This document shows, piece after piece, positions 15,690 through 24,800 of a stretch of 44,711 nt of DNA. Under the pieces are notes generated by a model. It made no database searches. It was given only the letters and a program-made list of their open reading frames with translations, and was not told the origin of the DNA. Source of the DNA: Mitsuaria sp. PDC51 (GTDB taxonomy: Bacteria > Pseudomonadota > Gammaproteobacteria > Burkholderiales > Burkholderiaceae_C); contig NZ_FOZE01000005.1 of assembly GCF_900113225.1 (NCBI RefSeq), forward strand, positions 1-44,711. The letters run 5' to 3'. The position numbers and the translations under genes were made by a program. How positions within the stretch are numbered: position 1 is the first letter of the stretch; each line of letters starts with the position of its first letter.

Positions 15690-17309
15690 ATGGCTATGAA
15701 GACACCCGGTGTCTATATCGTCGAGAAGAATGCGTTTCCCAACTCGATCGTCGAGGTGGCCACCGCGGTGCCGGCCTTCGTCGGCTACACGCGTCGCGCC
15801 GAGAACGGCGGCAAGTCGCTGCTCAACAAGCCATGGCGCATCAGCTCCATGGCGGAGTACCACACCTACTTCGGCCACGGGCCCGATCCGCGCCTGACCA
15901 TCACCGAGGCGCCCGCCCCCGCCCCGTCCGACTTCCGCGCCGACGGCAAGGACTACGCGCTGACGCAGGCCGACGGCGCCGACGGCGGCCGCTTCCTGCT
16001 GTACCGCGCGATGGTGCACTTCTTCCAGAACGGCGGCGGCCCCTGCTACATCGTGTCGGTGGGCGGCTACGGCGGCCAGGTCGAGGCGCCCGCGCTGGCC
16101 GGCGGCATCGAGGCCCTGATCAAGGAACAGGAACCGACGATGCTGGTCATCCCCGACGCGGTGCTGCTGCCGCGCGCCGACTGCGTCTCGGTGCAGCAGG
16201 CGATGCTGCAGCACTGCGGCGGCAAGATGCGCAACCGCATCGCGATCCTGGATGTCTGGGGCGGCTACCTGGACCGCAAGGACCCGGCCGGCGATCCGGT
16301 CGAGGCCTTCCGCAACGACCTGGGCGTCAACTACCTGGACTTCGCCGCGGCCTATTACCCGTGGGTCAACACCACGGTGGTCCAGGACAAGGACCTGGAC
16401 TACACCCGCATCGCCAATCCCGCGCTGCTGGCCACGCTGCTGCGCGCCGAGCTGTCGCTGCCCGAGAACGTCGATCCCAAAACCACGCCGCCGCGCATCG
16501 CGCAGCAGGCCCAGGCGGTGGCCGACATCCTCAAGACCGACGACGACTGGACCCAGTACGTCACCGGCCTGGTCAACGCCTCGACCAAGACCGACGAGGA
16601 AAAGCAGAAGGCGCTCACGCCGGCCGCGCTGGCGGTCGCGGTGGAGACCCACAAGTCGCTGCTGCACAAGAGCCTCGTGTCGATGAGCCCGCTCTACAAC
16701 GCGGTGATGACCGAGGCGCGCAACCGGCTCAACCTGCTGCCGCCCTCGGCCGCGATGGCCGGCGTCTACACCATGGTCGACAACAGCCGCGGCGTCTGGA
16801 AGGCGCCGGCCAACGTCAGCCTCAACGGCGTGGTGTCGCCGCAGGTGTCGATCTCGCACGAGGACCAGGAGGACCTGAACGTCACCACGCAGGGCAAGTC
16901 GATCAACGCGATCCGCTCCTTCATCGGCGAGGGCGTGCTCGTCTGGGGCGCCCGCACGCTGGACGGCAACAGCCTGGACTGGCGCTACATCAACGTGCGC
17001 CGCACGATGATCATGCTGGAGGAGTCCTGCCGCCTGGCGGCCAAGGCGATGGTCTTCGAGCCCAACGTGGCCAACACCTGGGTGACCATCAAAAGCATGA
17101 TCGCCAGCTTCCTCACCGGCATCTGGAAGCGCGGCGGCCTGGCCGGCGCGGTCCCCGACGACGCCTTCAGCGTGCACGTCGGCCTGGGCGAGACGATGAC
17201 GCCCGAGGACATCCTCGAAGGCGTCCTGCGCGTGACCGTGCTGGTGGCCATCAGCCGCCCGGCCGAGTTCATCGAGATCACCTTCCAGCAGCAGATGCAG
17301 AAGTCGTGA
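15690..17309 (+). CDS. Contractile sheath protein (Pvc2/phage tail sheath family)
   Basis: This 539-aa sheath protomer begins with the classic MKTPGVYIVEKNAF start, then TAVPAFVGYTRRAENG. The C-terminal third carries the conserved core SLDWRYINVRRTMIMLEESCR, AKAMVFEPNVANTWVTIKSMI and a final EFIEITFQQQMQ. These interlocking terminal strands are what sheath subunits use to mesh. The sheath surrounds the tube and contracts to drive it through a target membrane. Only one sheath gene is present, unlike the three of PVC (Pvc2-4), and its length is usual for single-sheath systems. A strong AGGAGG site precedes the ATG. Confidence 0.95.
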   Translation: MAMKTPGVYIVEKNAFPNSIVEVATAVPAFVGYTRRAENGGKSLLNKPWRISSMAEYHTYFGHGPDPRLTITEAPAPAPSDFRADGKDYALTQADGADGGRFLLYRAMVHFFQNGGGPCYIVSVGGYGGQVEAPALAGGIEALIKEQEPTMLVIPDAVLLPRADCVSVQQAMLQHCGGKMRNRIAILDVWGGYLDRKDPAGDPVEAFRNDLGVNYLDFAAAYYPWVNTTVVQDKDLDYTRIANPALLATLLRAELSLPENVDPKTTPPRIAQQAQAVADILKTDDDWTQYVTGLVNASTKTDEEKQKALTPAALAVAVETHKSLLHKSLVSMSPLYNAVMTEARNRLNLLPPSAAMAGVYTMVDNSRGVWKAPANVSLNGVVSPQVSISHEDQEDLNVTTQGKSINAIRSFIGEGVLVWGARTLDGNSLDWRYINVRRTMIMLEESCRLAAKAMVFEPNVANTWVTIKSMIASFLTGIWKRGGLAGAVPDDAFSVHVGLGETMTPEDILEGVLRVTVLVAISRPAEFIEITFQQQMQKS

Positions 17310-17383
17310 GGCCGGCCCGGCCCGCGGCCGGCGTCCCGACCCACGACCCCGATTTCCATCCATAACCCTCGCGGAGGCAGGCA

Positions 17384-17842
17384 ATGGCAGACGACGGATC
17401 AGCGCAATCGACCACGGTGTGGCCGCTCCCCAAGTTCCGCTTCGAAGTGAAGTGGGACTCGGCGGTGATGTCCTTCCAGGAAGTGTCCGGCCTGGACGTG
17501 GAAGCGCAGCCCATCGAGTACCGGCACGGGGACAGCCCCGCGTTCTCGGTGCTCAAGATGCCGGGCATGAAGAAGTACAGCGACGTCACGATGAAGAAGG
17601 GCGTCTTCAAGGGCGACAACAAGTTCTGGGACTGGTTCAACGAGATCAAGATGAACACCATCAAGCGCAAGCCGGTGACCATCAGTCTCCTGGACGAGGC
17701 CGGCAAGCCGACCATGGTCTGGACCCTGGCCAACGCCTGGCCGACCAAGATCACCAGCACCGACCTGAAGTCCACCGGCAACGAGGTGGCGATCGAGACC
17801 ATCGTCATCGCGCACGAAGGCCTCACCATCGCCAACGCCTGA
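17384..17842 (+). CDS. Inner tube protein (Pvc1-like, T4 gp19 family)
   Basis: This 152-aa tube protomer shows the family pattern KFRFEVKWDSAVMSFQEVSG, LDVEAQPIEYRHG, then the Lys-rich FSVLKMPGMKKYSDVTMKKGVFKG, FWDWFNEIK and a final GNEVAIETIVIAHEG. Hexameric rings of such proteins stack into the rigid tube that carries cargo. The Arg-poor, Lys-rich composition of this gene differs from its neighbours and matches tube proteins elsewhere. It is preceded by GCGGAGG. Its stop overlaps the next start (TGATG). Confidence 0.95.
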   Translation: MADDGSAQSTTVWPLPKFRFEVKWDSAVMSFQEVSGLDVEAQPIEYRHGDSPAFSVLKMPGMKKYSDVTMKKGVFKGDNKFWDWFNEIKMNTIKRKPVTISLLDEAGKPTMVWTLANAWPTKITSTDLKSTGNEVAIETIVIAHEGLTIANA

Positions 17843-18360
17843 TGCCGCCGCCCGTGCCACGTTCCGCGTCGGCCCCGGGCCCGGCCCGGGCACCGGACGC
17901 GCTGCGGGCGCAGCTGCTGTATCCGCCGCCGGCCTTCCACTTCGCGGTGACCTTCGGGTCCAACGCGAAGGACCGCGACGGCGCCTTCCGCGAGGTCACC
18001 GGGCTGGGCCCGGAGCTGGAGACCGAGACGGTGGTCGAAGGCGGCCAGAACGCCTTCGTGCACCTGCTGCCCAAGGCCGCGAAGCATCCGAAGCTGGTGC
18101 TCTCGCGCGGCATCGCGACGATGGAGTCGCGGCTGCTGCTGTGGTGCCAGGCGGTGCTGGAGGGCGGCTTCGCGCAGCCCATCGCGACGCAGCAGCTGCA
18201 TGTCTTCCTGCTCGACGGCGATGGCGCCCCGCTGCGGGTCTGGGCGGTGAGCAACGCGTATCCGGTGAAGTGGTCGGTCGAGGCCTTCCAGGCCACCCGC
18301 AACGAGGTCGCCATCGAGCGCATCGAGCTGGCCTACGCGGGATCGAGCCGGCTGGTGTGA
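17842..18360 (+). CDS. Second tube/tube-initiator protein (Pvc5-like)
   Basis: This 172-aa protein is a paralogue of the upstream tube protein, with FHFAVTFGSNAKDRDGAFREVTGLG, a central LVLSRGIATMESRLLLWCQ and a terminal RNEVAIERIELAYAG. The N-terminal ~30 residues are a Pro/Ala extension absent from the first tube protein. In PVC the corresponding protein forms the ring joining the tube to the spike hub. The ATG overlaps the previous stop by a shared TGATG, so translation is coupled. Divergence from the main tube protein supports a specialised ring rather than a redundant copy. Confidence 0.9.
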   Translation: MPPPVPRSASAPGPARAPDALRAQLLYPPPAFHFAVTFGSNAKDRDGAFREVTGLGPELETETVVEGGQNAFVHLLPKAAKHPKLVLSRGIATMESRLLLWCQAVLEGGFAQPIATQQLHVFLLDGDGAPLRVWAVSNAYPVKWSVEAFQATRNEVAIERIELAYAGSSRLV

Positions 18361-18394
18361 GCGTCACAGAGGACCAGGACCGAGGACGACGAGC

Positions 18395-18562
18395 ATGAGC
18401 ATCGAAGTGAGACAACTGCTGATCCGCTCCCAGGTGACGCCCGCGCCGGCCCCGCCGGCGCCCGCCCTGGCGCAGCGCGAGCTGCTGCGGCTGCGCGAGC
18501 AACTGCTGGCCGAATGCCGCGCCTGGCTGGCCGACCGGCTGCGCGCGCAGCGGGAGCGCTGA
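18395..18562 (+). CDS. Small eCIS protein, DUF5908/Pvc6-like
   Basis: This 55-aa peptide begins MSIEVRQLLIRSQV, the hallmark of DUF5908, and ends in a charged amphipathic helix (RLREQLLAECRAWLADRLRAQRER). A Pro/Ala linker separates the two parts. The ATG is preceded by GAGGAC, and the stop is one base before the next start. Its place between the second tube gene and the LysM adaptor gene is exactly that of Pvc6. Its role in the particle is unknown. Confidence 0.8.
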   Translation: MSIEVRQLLIRSQVTPAPAPPAPALAQRELLRLREQLLAECRAWLADRLRAQRER

Positions 18563-18563
18563 G

Positions 18564-19307
18564 ATGCCGGCCTCGTCCTCGTCCTCCTCCCCCTCCGCCT
18601 CGGGCGGCGGCGCCGACGGCGCCTCGACCGAGCTCACCCGGCTGCTGCTCACCCGCTACAGCCTGAGCCGCACCGGCACGGTCCAGCTGGACAAGGCCAC
18701 CAGCTTCCAGGCGCAGATCAATCCGGCCGAGTTCAGCCACAGCTTCGGCATCCGCTACGACAAGACCAAGGCGCAGGGCTCGTCCGGCGTCGAGCCCAAG
18801 TTCAGCACGATGGACGACGAGCGCGTCGCCTTCAACATCGTGCTGGACGGCACCGGCGTCGTGCCGCCAGTGCCCGGCCAGCCGCCCGACGTGAAGGGCC
18901 AGCTGGCGCAGCTGAGCAAGGTGGTCTACGAATACGTGGACCTGCGCAGCGAGCCGCCCTACGTGCGGGTGCTGTGGGGCACGCTGATCTTCTTCGGCCG
19001 GCTGGAATCGCTGAAGGCGCAGTACACCCTGTTCAAGCCGGGTGGCGACCCGCTGCGGGCCAAGGTGGACCTGAGCTTCGTCGGCGCGATGAGCAAGGAG
19101 GAGGAACGCCGCGTCACCCAGCGCGCCAGCACCTCCGAGCAGACGCGCACCGTGCGGATGTACGGCAACGAATCGATCGGCCAGGTCTGCGAGCGCATCT
19201 ACGGCGATCCCTCGGTCTTCATGAAGGTCGCCCGCTTCAACGGCCTGACCGACTTCCGCAACATCCCGCCGGGCACCGTGCTGCGGTTCCCGCCGATGGA
19301 GAAGTGA
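18564..19307 (+). CDS. LysM-containing hub adaptor (Pvc7-like)
   Basis: This 247-aa protein has a Ser-rich N-terminal tail. The central domain contains FQAQINPAEFSHSFGIRYDKTK and YVRVLWGTLIFFGRLESLKAQYTLF. A C-terminal LysM domain covers ~198-244 (VRMYGNESIGQVCERIYGD, NIPPGTVLRFPP). In PVC-type particles and phages (T4 gp53-like) this protein sits between the tube-initiator ring and the baseplate hub. Here LysM probably serves protein packing rather than peptidoglycan binding, although the latter cannot be excluded. Spacing to the flanking genes is 1 base on both sides, so it is fully within the operon. Confidence 0.9.
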   Translation: MPASSSSSSPSASGGGADGASTELTRLLLTRYSLSRTGTVQLDKATSFQAQINPAEFSHSFGIRYDKTKAQGSSGVEPKFSTMDDERVAFNIVLDGTGVVPPVPGQPPDVKGQLAQLSKVVYEYVDLRSEPPYVRVLWGTLIFFGRLESLKAQYTLFKPGGDPLRAKVDLSFVGAMSKEEERRVTQRASTSEQTRTVRMYGNESIGQVCERIYGDPSVFMKVARFNGLTDFRNIPPGTVLRFPPMEK

Positions 19308-19308
19308 C

Positions 19309-21102
19309 ATGCCCGGCGTCTCCCCCAACCAGGACACGGTCGGCGTCGTCACCCTGGCCGTGCTCGCGGACGGGCAGCGGCTCGAGGCCAGCGCCGACCT
19401 GATGTCGGTGACCATCCGGCGCGCGGCCAACACCGTGCCGTCGGCGCGGCTGGTGTTCAACGACGGCGACATGCCGGACCGCGACTTCCCGCTCAGCGAC
19501 TCCGCGCACTTCAAGCCCGGCGCCCGGCTGACGATCCGGGCCGGCTACGGCCAGCAGGAGGACACGATCTTCGAAGGCCTGGTCGTGCGCCACGGGCTGC
19601 GCGTGCAGGGCGACAACGACGCGCGCCTGATCGTGGACTGCCGCGACGCGGCGGTGAAGATGACCATCGGCCGCCGCAACGCCAACTACATCGACCAGCT
19701 CGACAGCGACATCATGAGCACGCTGGCCGGCGCGCACGGCCTGTCGGCCCAGGTCGACGCCACCACCATCACCCATCCGGAGCTGGTCCAGCACTTCTGC
19801 AGCGACTGGGACTTCCTGCTGACGCGGGCCGACGCCAACGGCCTGCTGGTGATCGCGACCGACGGCGCGCTGGCGGTGACCGCGCCCGCGGCCGAGGGCG
19901 AGCCGGCCCTGGCGGTCACCTACGGCATGGACCTGATCGACTTCGAGGGCGACGTCGACGCGCGCCACCAGTACGGCAGCGCGATGGCGGTCTCCTGGGA
20001 CCCGAAGGCGCAGGCCGCGCTCGAAGGCAGCGCCGCCGATCCGGCCGCGCTGCCGGCGCAGGGCGACCTGGACAGCGCGACGCTGTCGGCCGTCATCGGC
20101 CTGGAGAGCTTCCGGCTGCAGGCCGGCGCGCCGCAGTCCAAGGACATGCTGAGCCAGTGGGCCAAGGCGCAGCAGGTCAAGTCCGGCCTGGCGCGGATGC
20201 GCGGCCACCTGAAGTTCCAGGGCAGCGCCAAGGCGCGCGTCGGCGGGCTGATCGCGCTACAGGGCGTCGGCGCCCGCTTCAGCGGCACCGTCTTCGTCAC
20301 CGGGCTGCGCCACCACATCGAGGACGGCGCCTGGACCACCGAGGCCGAGTTCGGCCTCGATCCCGACTGGTTCAGCGCGCGGCCCGACGTGCCGGCGCAG
20401 CCGGCGGCAGGCCTGCTGCCGCCGGTGCCCGGCCTGCAGGTCGGCGTGGTGCTCAAGCTCGACGGCGACCCCACCGGCGAGCCCCGCATCCAGGTCAAGG
20501 TGCCGGTGCTGCAGGCCGAGACCGAGGGCGTCTGGGCCCGGCTGCTGCAGGGCCACGCCAGCAGCGGCTTCGGCGCCTTCTTCCTGCCCGAGGTCGGCGA
20601 CGAGGTGGTGCTGGGCTACTTCGCCGGCGATCCCTCGCACCCGGTCGTGCTGGGCAGCCTCTACAGCAGCGGCCGCACGCCGCCCTACGCGCTGGCCGCG
20701 CCCAACGACACCAAGGCCTTCGTCACGCGCTGCGGCCACAAGCTCGAGTTCGACGAGAAGGACCAGGTCATCACCGTCGCCACGCCGGCCAACAACCGCA
20801 TCGTGCTCAGCGACAAGGACAAGTCCATCCGGCTCGAGGACCAGAACGGCAACACCGTCGAGCTCAAGCCCGGCGGCATCGCGCTGGACAGCCCCAAGGA
20901 CATCACCGTCACCGCGCAGGGCCGCATCGCGCTGGACGCGGTCGGCGCGGTGAGCATCAGCTCGCAGGCCGACGTCCAGGCCACCGGCCTGAACGTCAAC
21001 TGCGAGGCCCGGATCGGCTTCACCGCCAAGGGCAATGCCGCCGCGGAGCTCTCGGCCTCGGGCCAGACCGTGGTCAAGGGCGCGATGGTCATGATCAATT
21101 GA
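19309..21102 (+). CDS. VgrG-like spike/hub protein (Pvc8-like)
   Basis: This 597-aa protein has the gp27-like hub first (MSVTIRRAANTVPSARLVF, IFEGLVVRHGLRV, FCSDWDFLLTRADANGL). A gp5-type OB fold follows around residues 380-460 (DGDPTGEPRIQVKVPV, FFLPEVGDEVVLGYFAGDPSHPVVLGSLY). A short repetitive beta-helix needle comes at the end (NGNTVELKPGGIALDSP, ITVTAQGRIALDA, VSISSQADVQA). It trimerises to form the hub and central spike. There is no extra C-terminal effector domain, so it is structural. The PAAR gene follows after 13 bases. Confidence 0.95.
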   Translation: MPGVSPNQDTVGVVTLAVLADGQRLEASADLMSVTIRRAANTVPSARLVFNDGDMPDRDFPLSDSAHFKPGARLTIRAGYGQQEDTIFEGLVVRHGLRVQGDNDARLIVDCRDAAVKMTIGRRNANYIDQLDSDIMSTLAGAHGLSAQVDATTITHPELVQHFCSDWDFLLTRADANGLLVIATDGALAVTAPAAEGEPALAVTYGMDLIDFEGDVDARHQYGSAMAVSWDPKAQAALEGSAADPAALPAQGDLDSATLSAVIGLESFRLQAGAPQSKDMLSQWAKAQQVKSGLARMRGHLKFQGSAKARVGGLIALQGVGARFSGTVFVTGLRHHIEDGAWTTEAEFGLDPDWFSARPDVPAQPAAGLLPPVPGLQVGVVLKLDGDPTGEPRIQVKVPVLQAETEGVWARLLQGHASSGFGAFFLPEVGDEVVLGYFAGDPSHPVVLGSLYSSGRTPPYALAAPNDTKAFVTRCGHKLEFDEKDQVITVATPANNRIVLSDKDKSIRLEDQNGNTVELKPGGIALDSPKDITVTAQGRIALDAVGAVSISSQADVQATGLNVNCEARIGFTAKGNAAAELSASGQTVVKGAMVMIN

Positions 21103-21115
21103 GCAAGGAGCCACC

Positions 21116-21415
21116 ATGCCCCCCGCCGCCCGACTCACCGACCTGCATGTCTGCCCCCTGGTCACGCCGGGGCTGCCGCCGGTGCCGCATGTCGGCGGGC
21201 CGGTCATCGGCCCGGGCGTGCCCACCGTGCTGATCGGCCTGCTGCCCGCCGCGGTGCAGGGCGACAACGCGACCTGCGTCGGCCCGCCCGACGCGATCGT
21301 GATGGGCTCCACCACCGTGCTCATCGGCGGCCGGCCGGCGGCGCGCGTCGGCGATGCCACCGCGCACGGCGGCAACGTCGCGCTGGGCCTGCCGACCGTG
21401 CTGATCGGCGGCTGA
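21116..21415 (+). CDS. PAAR-repeat spike tip protein (Pvc10-like)
   Basis: This 99-aa protein carries Pro-Ala-Ala-Arg-type motifs (PAARLTD at the start, RPAARVGDATAHGG near the end) and repeated G-x-PTVLIGG strands. It has His and Cys residues that in the family bind a metal at the tip (HVCP, ATCVG, HGG). It should cap the VgrG-like spike as a sharp cone. It lacks any extension that could act as a toxin. A strong AAGGAG site precedes the ATG. Confidence 0.93.
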   Translation: MPPAARLTDLHVCPLVTPGLPPVPHVGGPVIGPGVPTVLIGLLPAAVQGDNATCVGPPDAIVMGSTTVLIGGRPAARVGDATAHGGNVALGLPTVLIGG

Positions 21416-21463
21416 CGCGCCCCACGACGCCCCTTCACCGCCCCACCCCTCACGGACCTCGAC

Positions 21464-21889
21464 ATGGACGGCGAACTCGACTTCCTCGGCACCGGCTGGG
21501 CCTTCCCGCCGGCCTTCGACCGGCGCACCCGCGGCGCGGTGATGGTCTCCGGCGTGGCCGACGTCGAGGAGAGCCTGCGCATCCTGCTGACCACCACGCC
21601 CGGCGAGCGCGTCATGCATCCGAGCTACGGCTGCGGCCTGCGGCGCATGGTCTTCGAGACGATGAACGACAGCACGCTCACCGAGATCCGCAGCCTGATC
21701 GAGAAGGCCATCCTGTTCTTCGAGGCCCGCATCGCGCTGAACGCCGTCGACATCGACACCTCGGGCCTGTACGACGGCGTGCTGCGCATCCGGCTGGACT
21801 ACACGCTGCGCAGCAGCAACAGCCGCCACAACCTCGTGTTCCCGCTCTACCTGCGCGAGGGCGAGGTGCTGGGGAGCGAACCCGCATGA
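21464..21889 (+). CDS. Baseplate wedge protein, gp25 family (Pvc9-like)
   Basis: This 141-aa protein matches the gp25-like family: FLGTGWAFPPAFD, SLRILLTTTPGERVMHPSYGCGLRRMVFE, then LIEKAILFFEARIAL and LRIRLDYTL. The LLTTTPGERVM segment corresponds to the conserved core (EPR-like motif) through which gp25 docks to the first sheath ring. It overlaps the next gene by 4 bases. Confidence 0.95.
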   Translation: MDGELDFLGTGWAFPPAFDRRTRGAVMVSGVADVEESLRILLTTTPGERVMHPSYGCGLRRMVFETMNDSTLTEIRSLIEKAILFFEARIALNAVDIDTSGLYDGVLRIRLDYTLRSSNSRHNLVFPLYLREGEVLGSEPA

Positions 21890-24800
21890 CGACCGGCACC
21901 GAACAGCGCGAGCGCTTCCCGATGGCCCTGGAGCCCGGCTACTTCAGGCCGGACGACCTGAGCTTCGAGCAGCGCGTGGACATGATGGCGCGGCTCGCGG
22001 AGCAGCTGCGCTTCATCGACCTCGACGACCAGGAGGACGGCGACTGGCGCGGGCTCTTCGCCACCGACCCGACGCTGGTGATGGCCGGCATCGCGGCGCT
22101 CGATCCCTGGCCGCTGCAGCAGCAGTTCGGGCGCGACGCGGACTCGGCGCCGCTGGAGCTGCTGGCGCGCCAGGTGCTGGGCCTGGCGGCGCGGCTGGAC
22201 CACTGGTGGCGCGCGCTCGCCGGCATCCATGACGACGCGCCGCGCGTGCTGCGCGAGCGCATCCAGCAACTGGTGGAGCAGCAGCTCGCCGCCGATCTGC
22301 GCTGGGTGGAGCGTCGCTTCCTGCGGCGCGGCGACGAGGCGGCCGCGAGCCGGCCGGCCGGGCCGGTGGAGCGCGACCTGTCGCGGATGTGGCATCGCAC
22401 GATCGGCGAGGAGCCGGCGGCCGATGCCGCCGCCGAGCGCGAGGACCGCGAGCGGCTGCGGGAGCGCTTCTTCGCCTTCCTCAGCGCGGTCGAGGAAGTC
22501 CGGCGGCTGGCGCGCGAGCTGCTGCCCGACAGCATGGCCACCGCCAACCACGAGCCGGCGGCGGCCTTGTTGATCGCCTTCCTGAAGGTCTGCGAGACCG
22601 CGCAGCGCGAGGTCAACCGCCTGCCGGCGCGTCACACCGCCTTCTACTACCGCGATTGCCTGGGCTTCGGCCCGGCGCCGGCGCACGCCGACCGCGTCCA
22701 CCTGGCCTGCCAGCGCGACCCGCGCGCGCCGGGCGACCTGACGCTGCCCACCGGCACCGCCTTCGAGGCCGGCAAGGATGCCGCGGGCCGGCCGGTGCGT
22801 TTCGTCAGCGAGGCGCCGATCGCCGTCACCGACACGCGGGTGGCCGCGCTGTGCACGCTGCGGCTGGAGCGGGATCCGCTGATCGCGCCGGAGCGCGACC
22901 TCCGTTACGTCACCCGCGCGAAGGTGGCGCGTCCGGTCGCGGACGGCCGCACCGTCTGGCCGCTCTTCGGCGCCGCCGGCGGCGCGGGCGCGGAGGACGC
23001 GCGCATCGGGCTGGCGGTGGCGTCGCCGCTGCTGGCGCTGCGCGAGGGCGATCGCGAGATCCGCGTGATCCTGCGCCAGACCTCCTCCGGCGCCGCGCCG
23101 GACCTGCGCGGCCTGCGCGACGCGGCGCTGCGGGCCGAGTCGGCGTCGGCCTTCCGCGACGCCTTCGGCGACCTGCTGCCGCAATGGCTGCTGGCCGACG
23201 GCGCGGACAGCCCGGCGGCCAGCGCGAGCAGCGCGAGCGCCACGACCGGTACGGGCGTGAGCGGCATCGAGATGGACGTCGACGACCTGTCGGAGGCCGA
23301 CTGGACCGCGCTGCGCAATACCGCGCATCGCCTGACCGGCAACGGCCTGCCGGCGCTGTTCAACGGTCCCGGCCGGCCTCATCGCGCGCTGGTCTTCGAC
23401 CGGCTGCTGCAGGGCGCCTTCCGCGTCAGCCTGAGCACGCCGTCGGGCTGGCACGCCGTCGAGGCGCGGCTCGAACGCGCCGCCGGCGCCGGCCTGTCGC
23501 TGTTCATCCGGCTGCGCGCCGACGCGCCGCCGGTGACCGGCTGCGACCCGGCGGTGCATGGCGCCGAATGGCCCACGCGGCTGCCGGTGCTGCGCCTGGA
23601 GCTGGCCACGCAGGCGCGGCTCTATCCCTACTCGCTGCTGGCCCGACTGCCGCTGGCCGAGGTCGACCTGCGGGTGAAGGCGCGCGGCGTGCGCGACGTG
23701 CGGCTGGCCAACAACCTCGGCCGGCTGGATCCCTCGAAGGCCTTCGCGCCCTTCGGCCCGCTGCCGGGCCTGTCGTCCTACCTGGTCGTCGGCTCGCCCG
23801 AGGCCGCGCGCAAGACCCTGGACCACCTTTCGCTGGACCTCGAATGGGGCGGCCTGCCCAACGAGCCGGGCGGTTTCGACACCCACTACGCCGGCTACGC
23901 CGGCCCGGCCGGCAAGGAGCTGCGGCAGGGCCAGTTCAGCGTCGAGATCGCCTGGCTGCGCGACGGCCAGTGGCAGGACTGCGCCAACCGCTCCGCCCGC
24001 CAGCCGCTGTTCGCCGGCACCAATGCCGCCGGCGAGCTGATCGCGACGCAGCACATCGAGCTCGATCCGGGCTCGGTGCGCAAGCTCAGCCGCGCCACCG
24101 AGGAGGACTGGTCGACGATGGCGATGCCGCGCAACGGCCTGTGCCGGCTGCAGCTCAGCGGCCCGCGCGCCGCCTTCGGGCACACCGCCTACCCGATCGA
24201 GCTCGGCGCGACGGTGGCCGCCAACGCGCGCACGCGCCGGCCGCGTCCGCTGCCGAACCCGCCCTACACGCCGGTGATCGAGCGGCTCTCGCTGAACTAC
24301 GAGGCGGCCAGCGTCATCGCACTGGACCGCGACGACGACCCGCCCGAGGGCGTCGACGGCGAGCGCCTCTTCCACCTGCATCCCTTCGGCCTGCAGACGC
24401 TGCTCTCGGCCGTCTCCGGCGGCGGACACGGGCTGCTGCCGCGGCTGGGCGCCGACGGCAACCTCTACCTCGGACTGAGCGGCTCGGACCCGGGCGGCGT
24501 GCTGACGCTGCTGTTCCAGCTGCGCGAGTCCTCCGCGCGCGGCCCCCTCAACGGCGCCCGTCCGCGCGCGCTGCAGTGGTGGACGCTGGCCGACGACGAC
24601 TGGCGCCCGCTGCCACCGACCCGCGTGCTGGGCGACACCACGCACGGCGGCCTGACCTCCGGCATCGTCACGCTGGACCTGCCGCGCGACATGAGCACCA
24701 CCCACACCGTGATGCCGGCCGGGCTGTACTGGCTGCGGCTCTCGGCGACGAGCGACTTCGACGGCTTCGGTGGCCTGATCTCGGTGCGCACGCAGGGTCT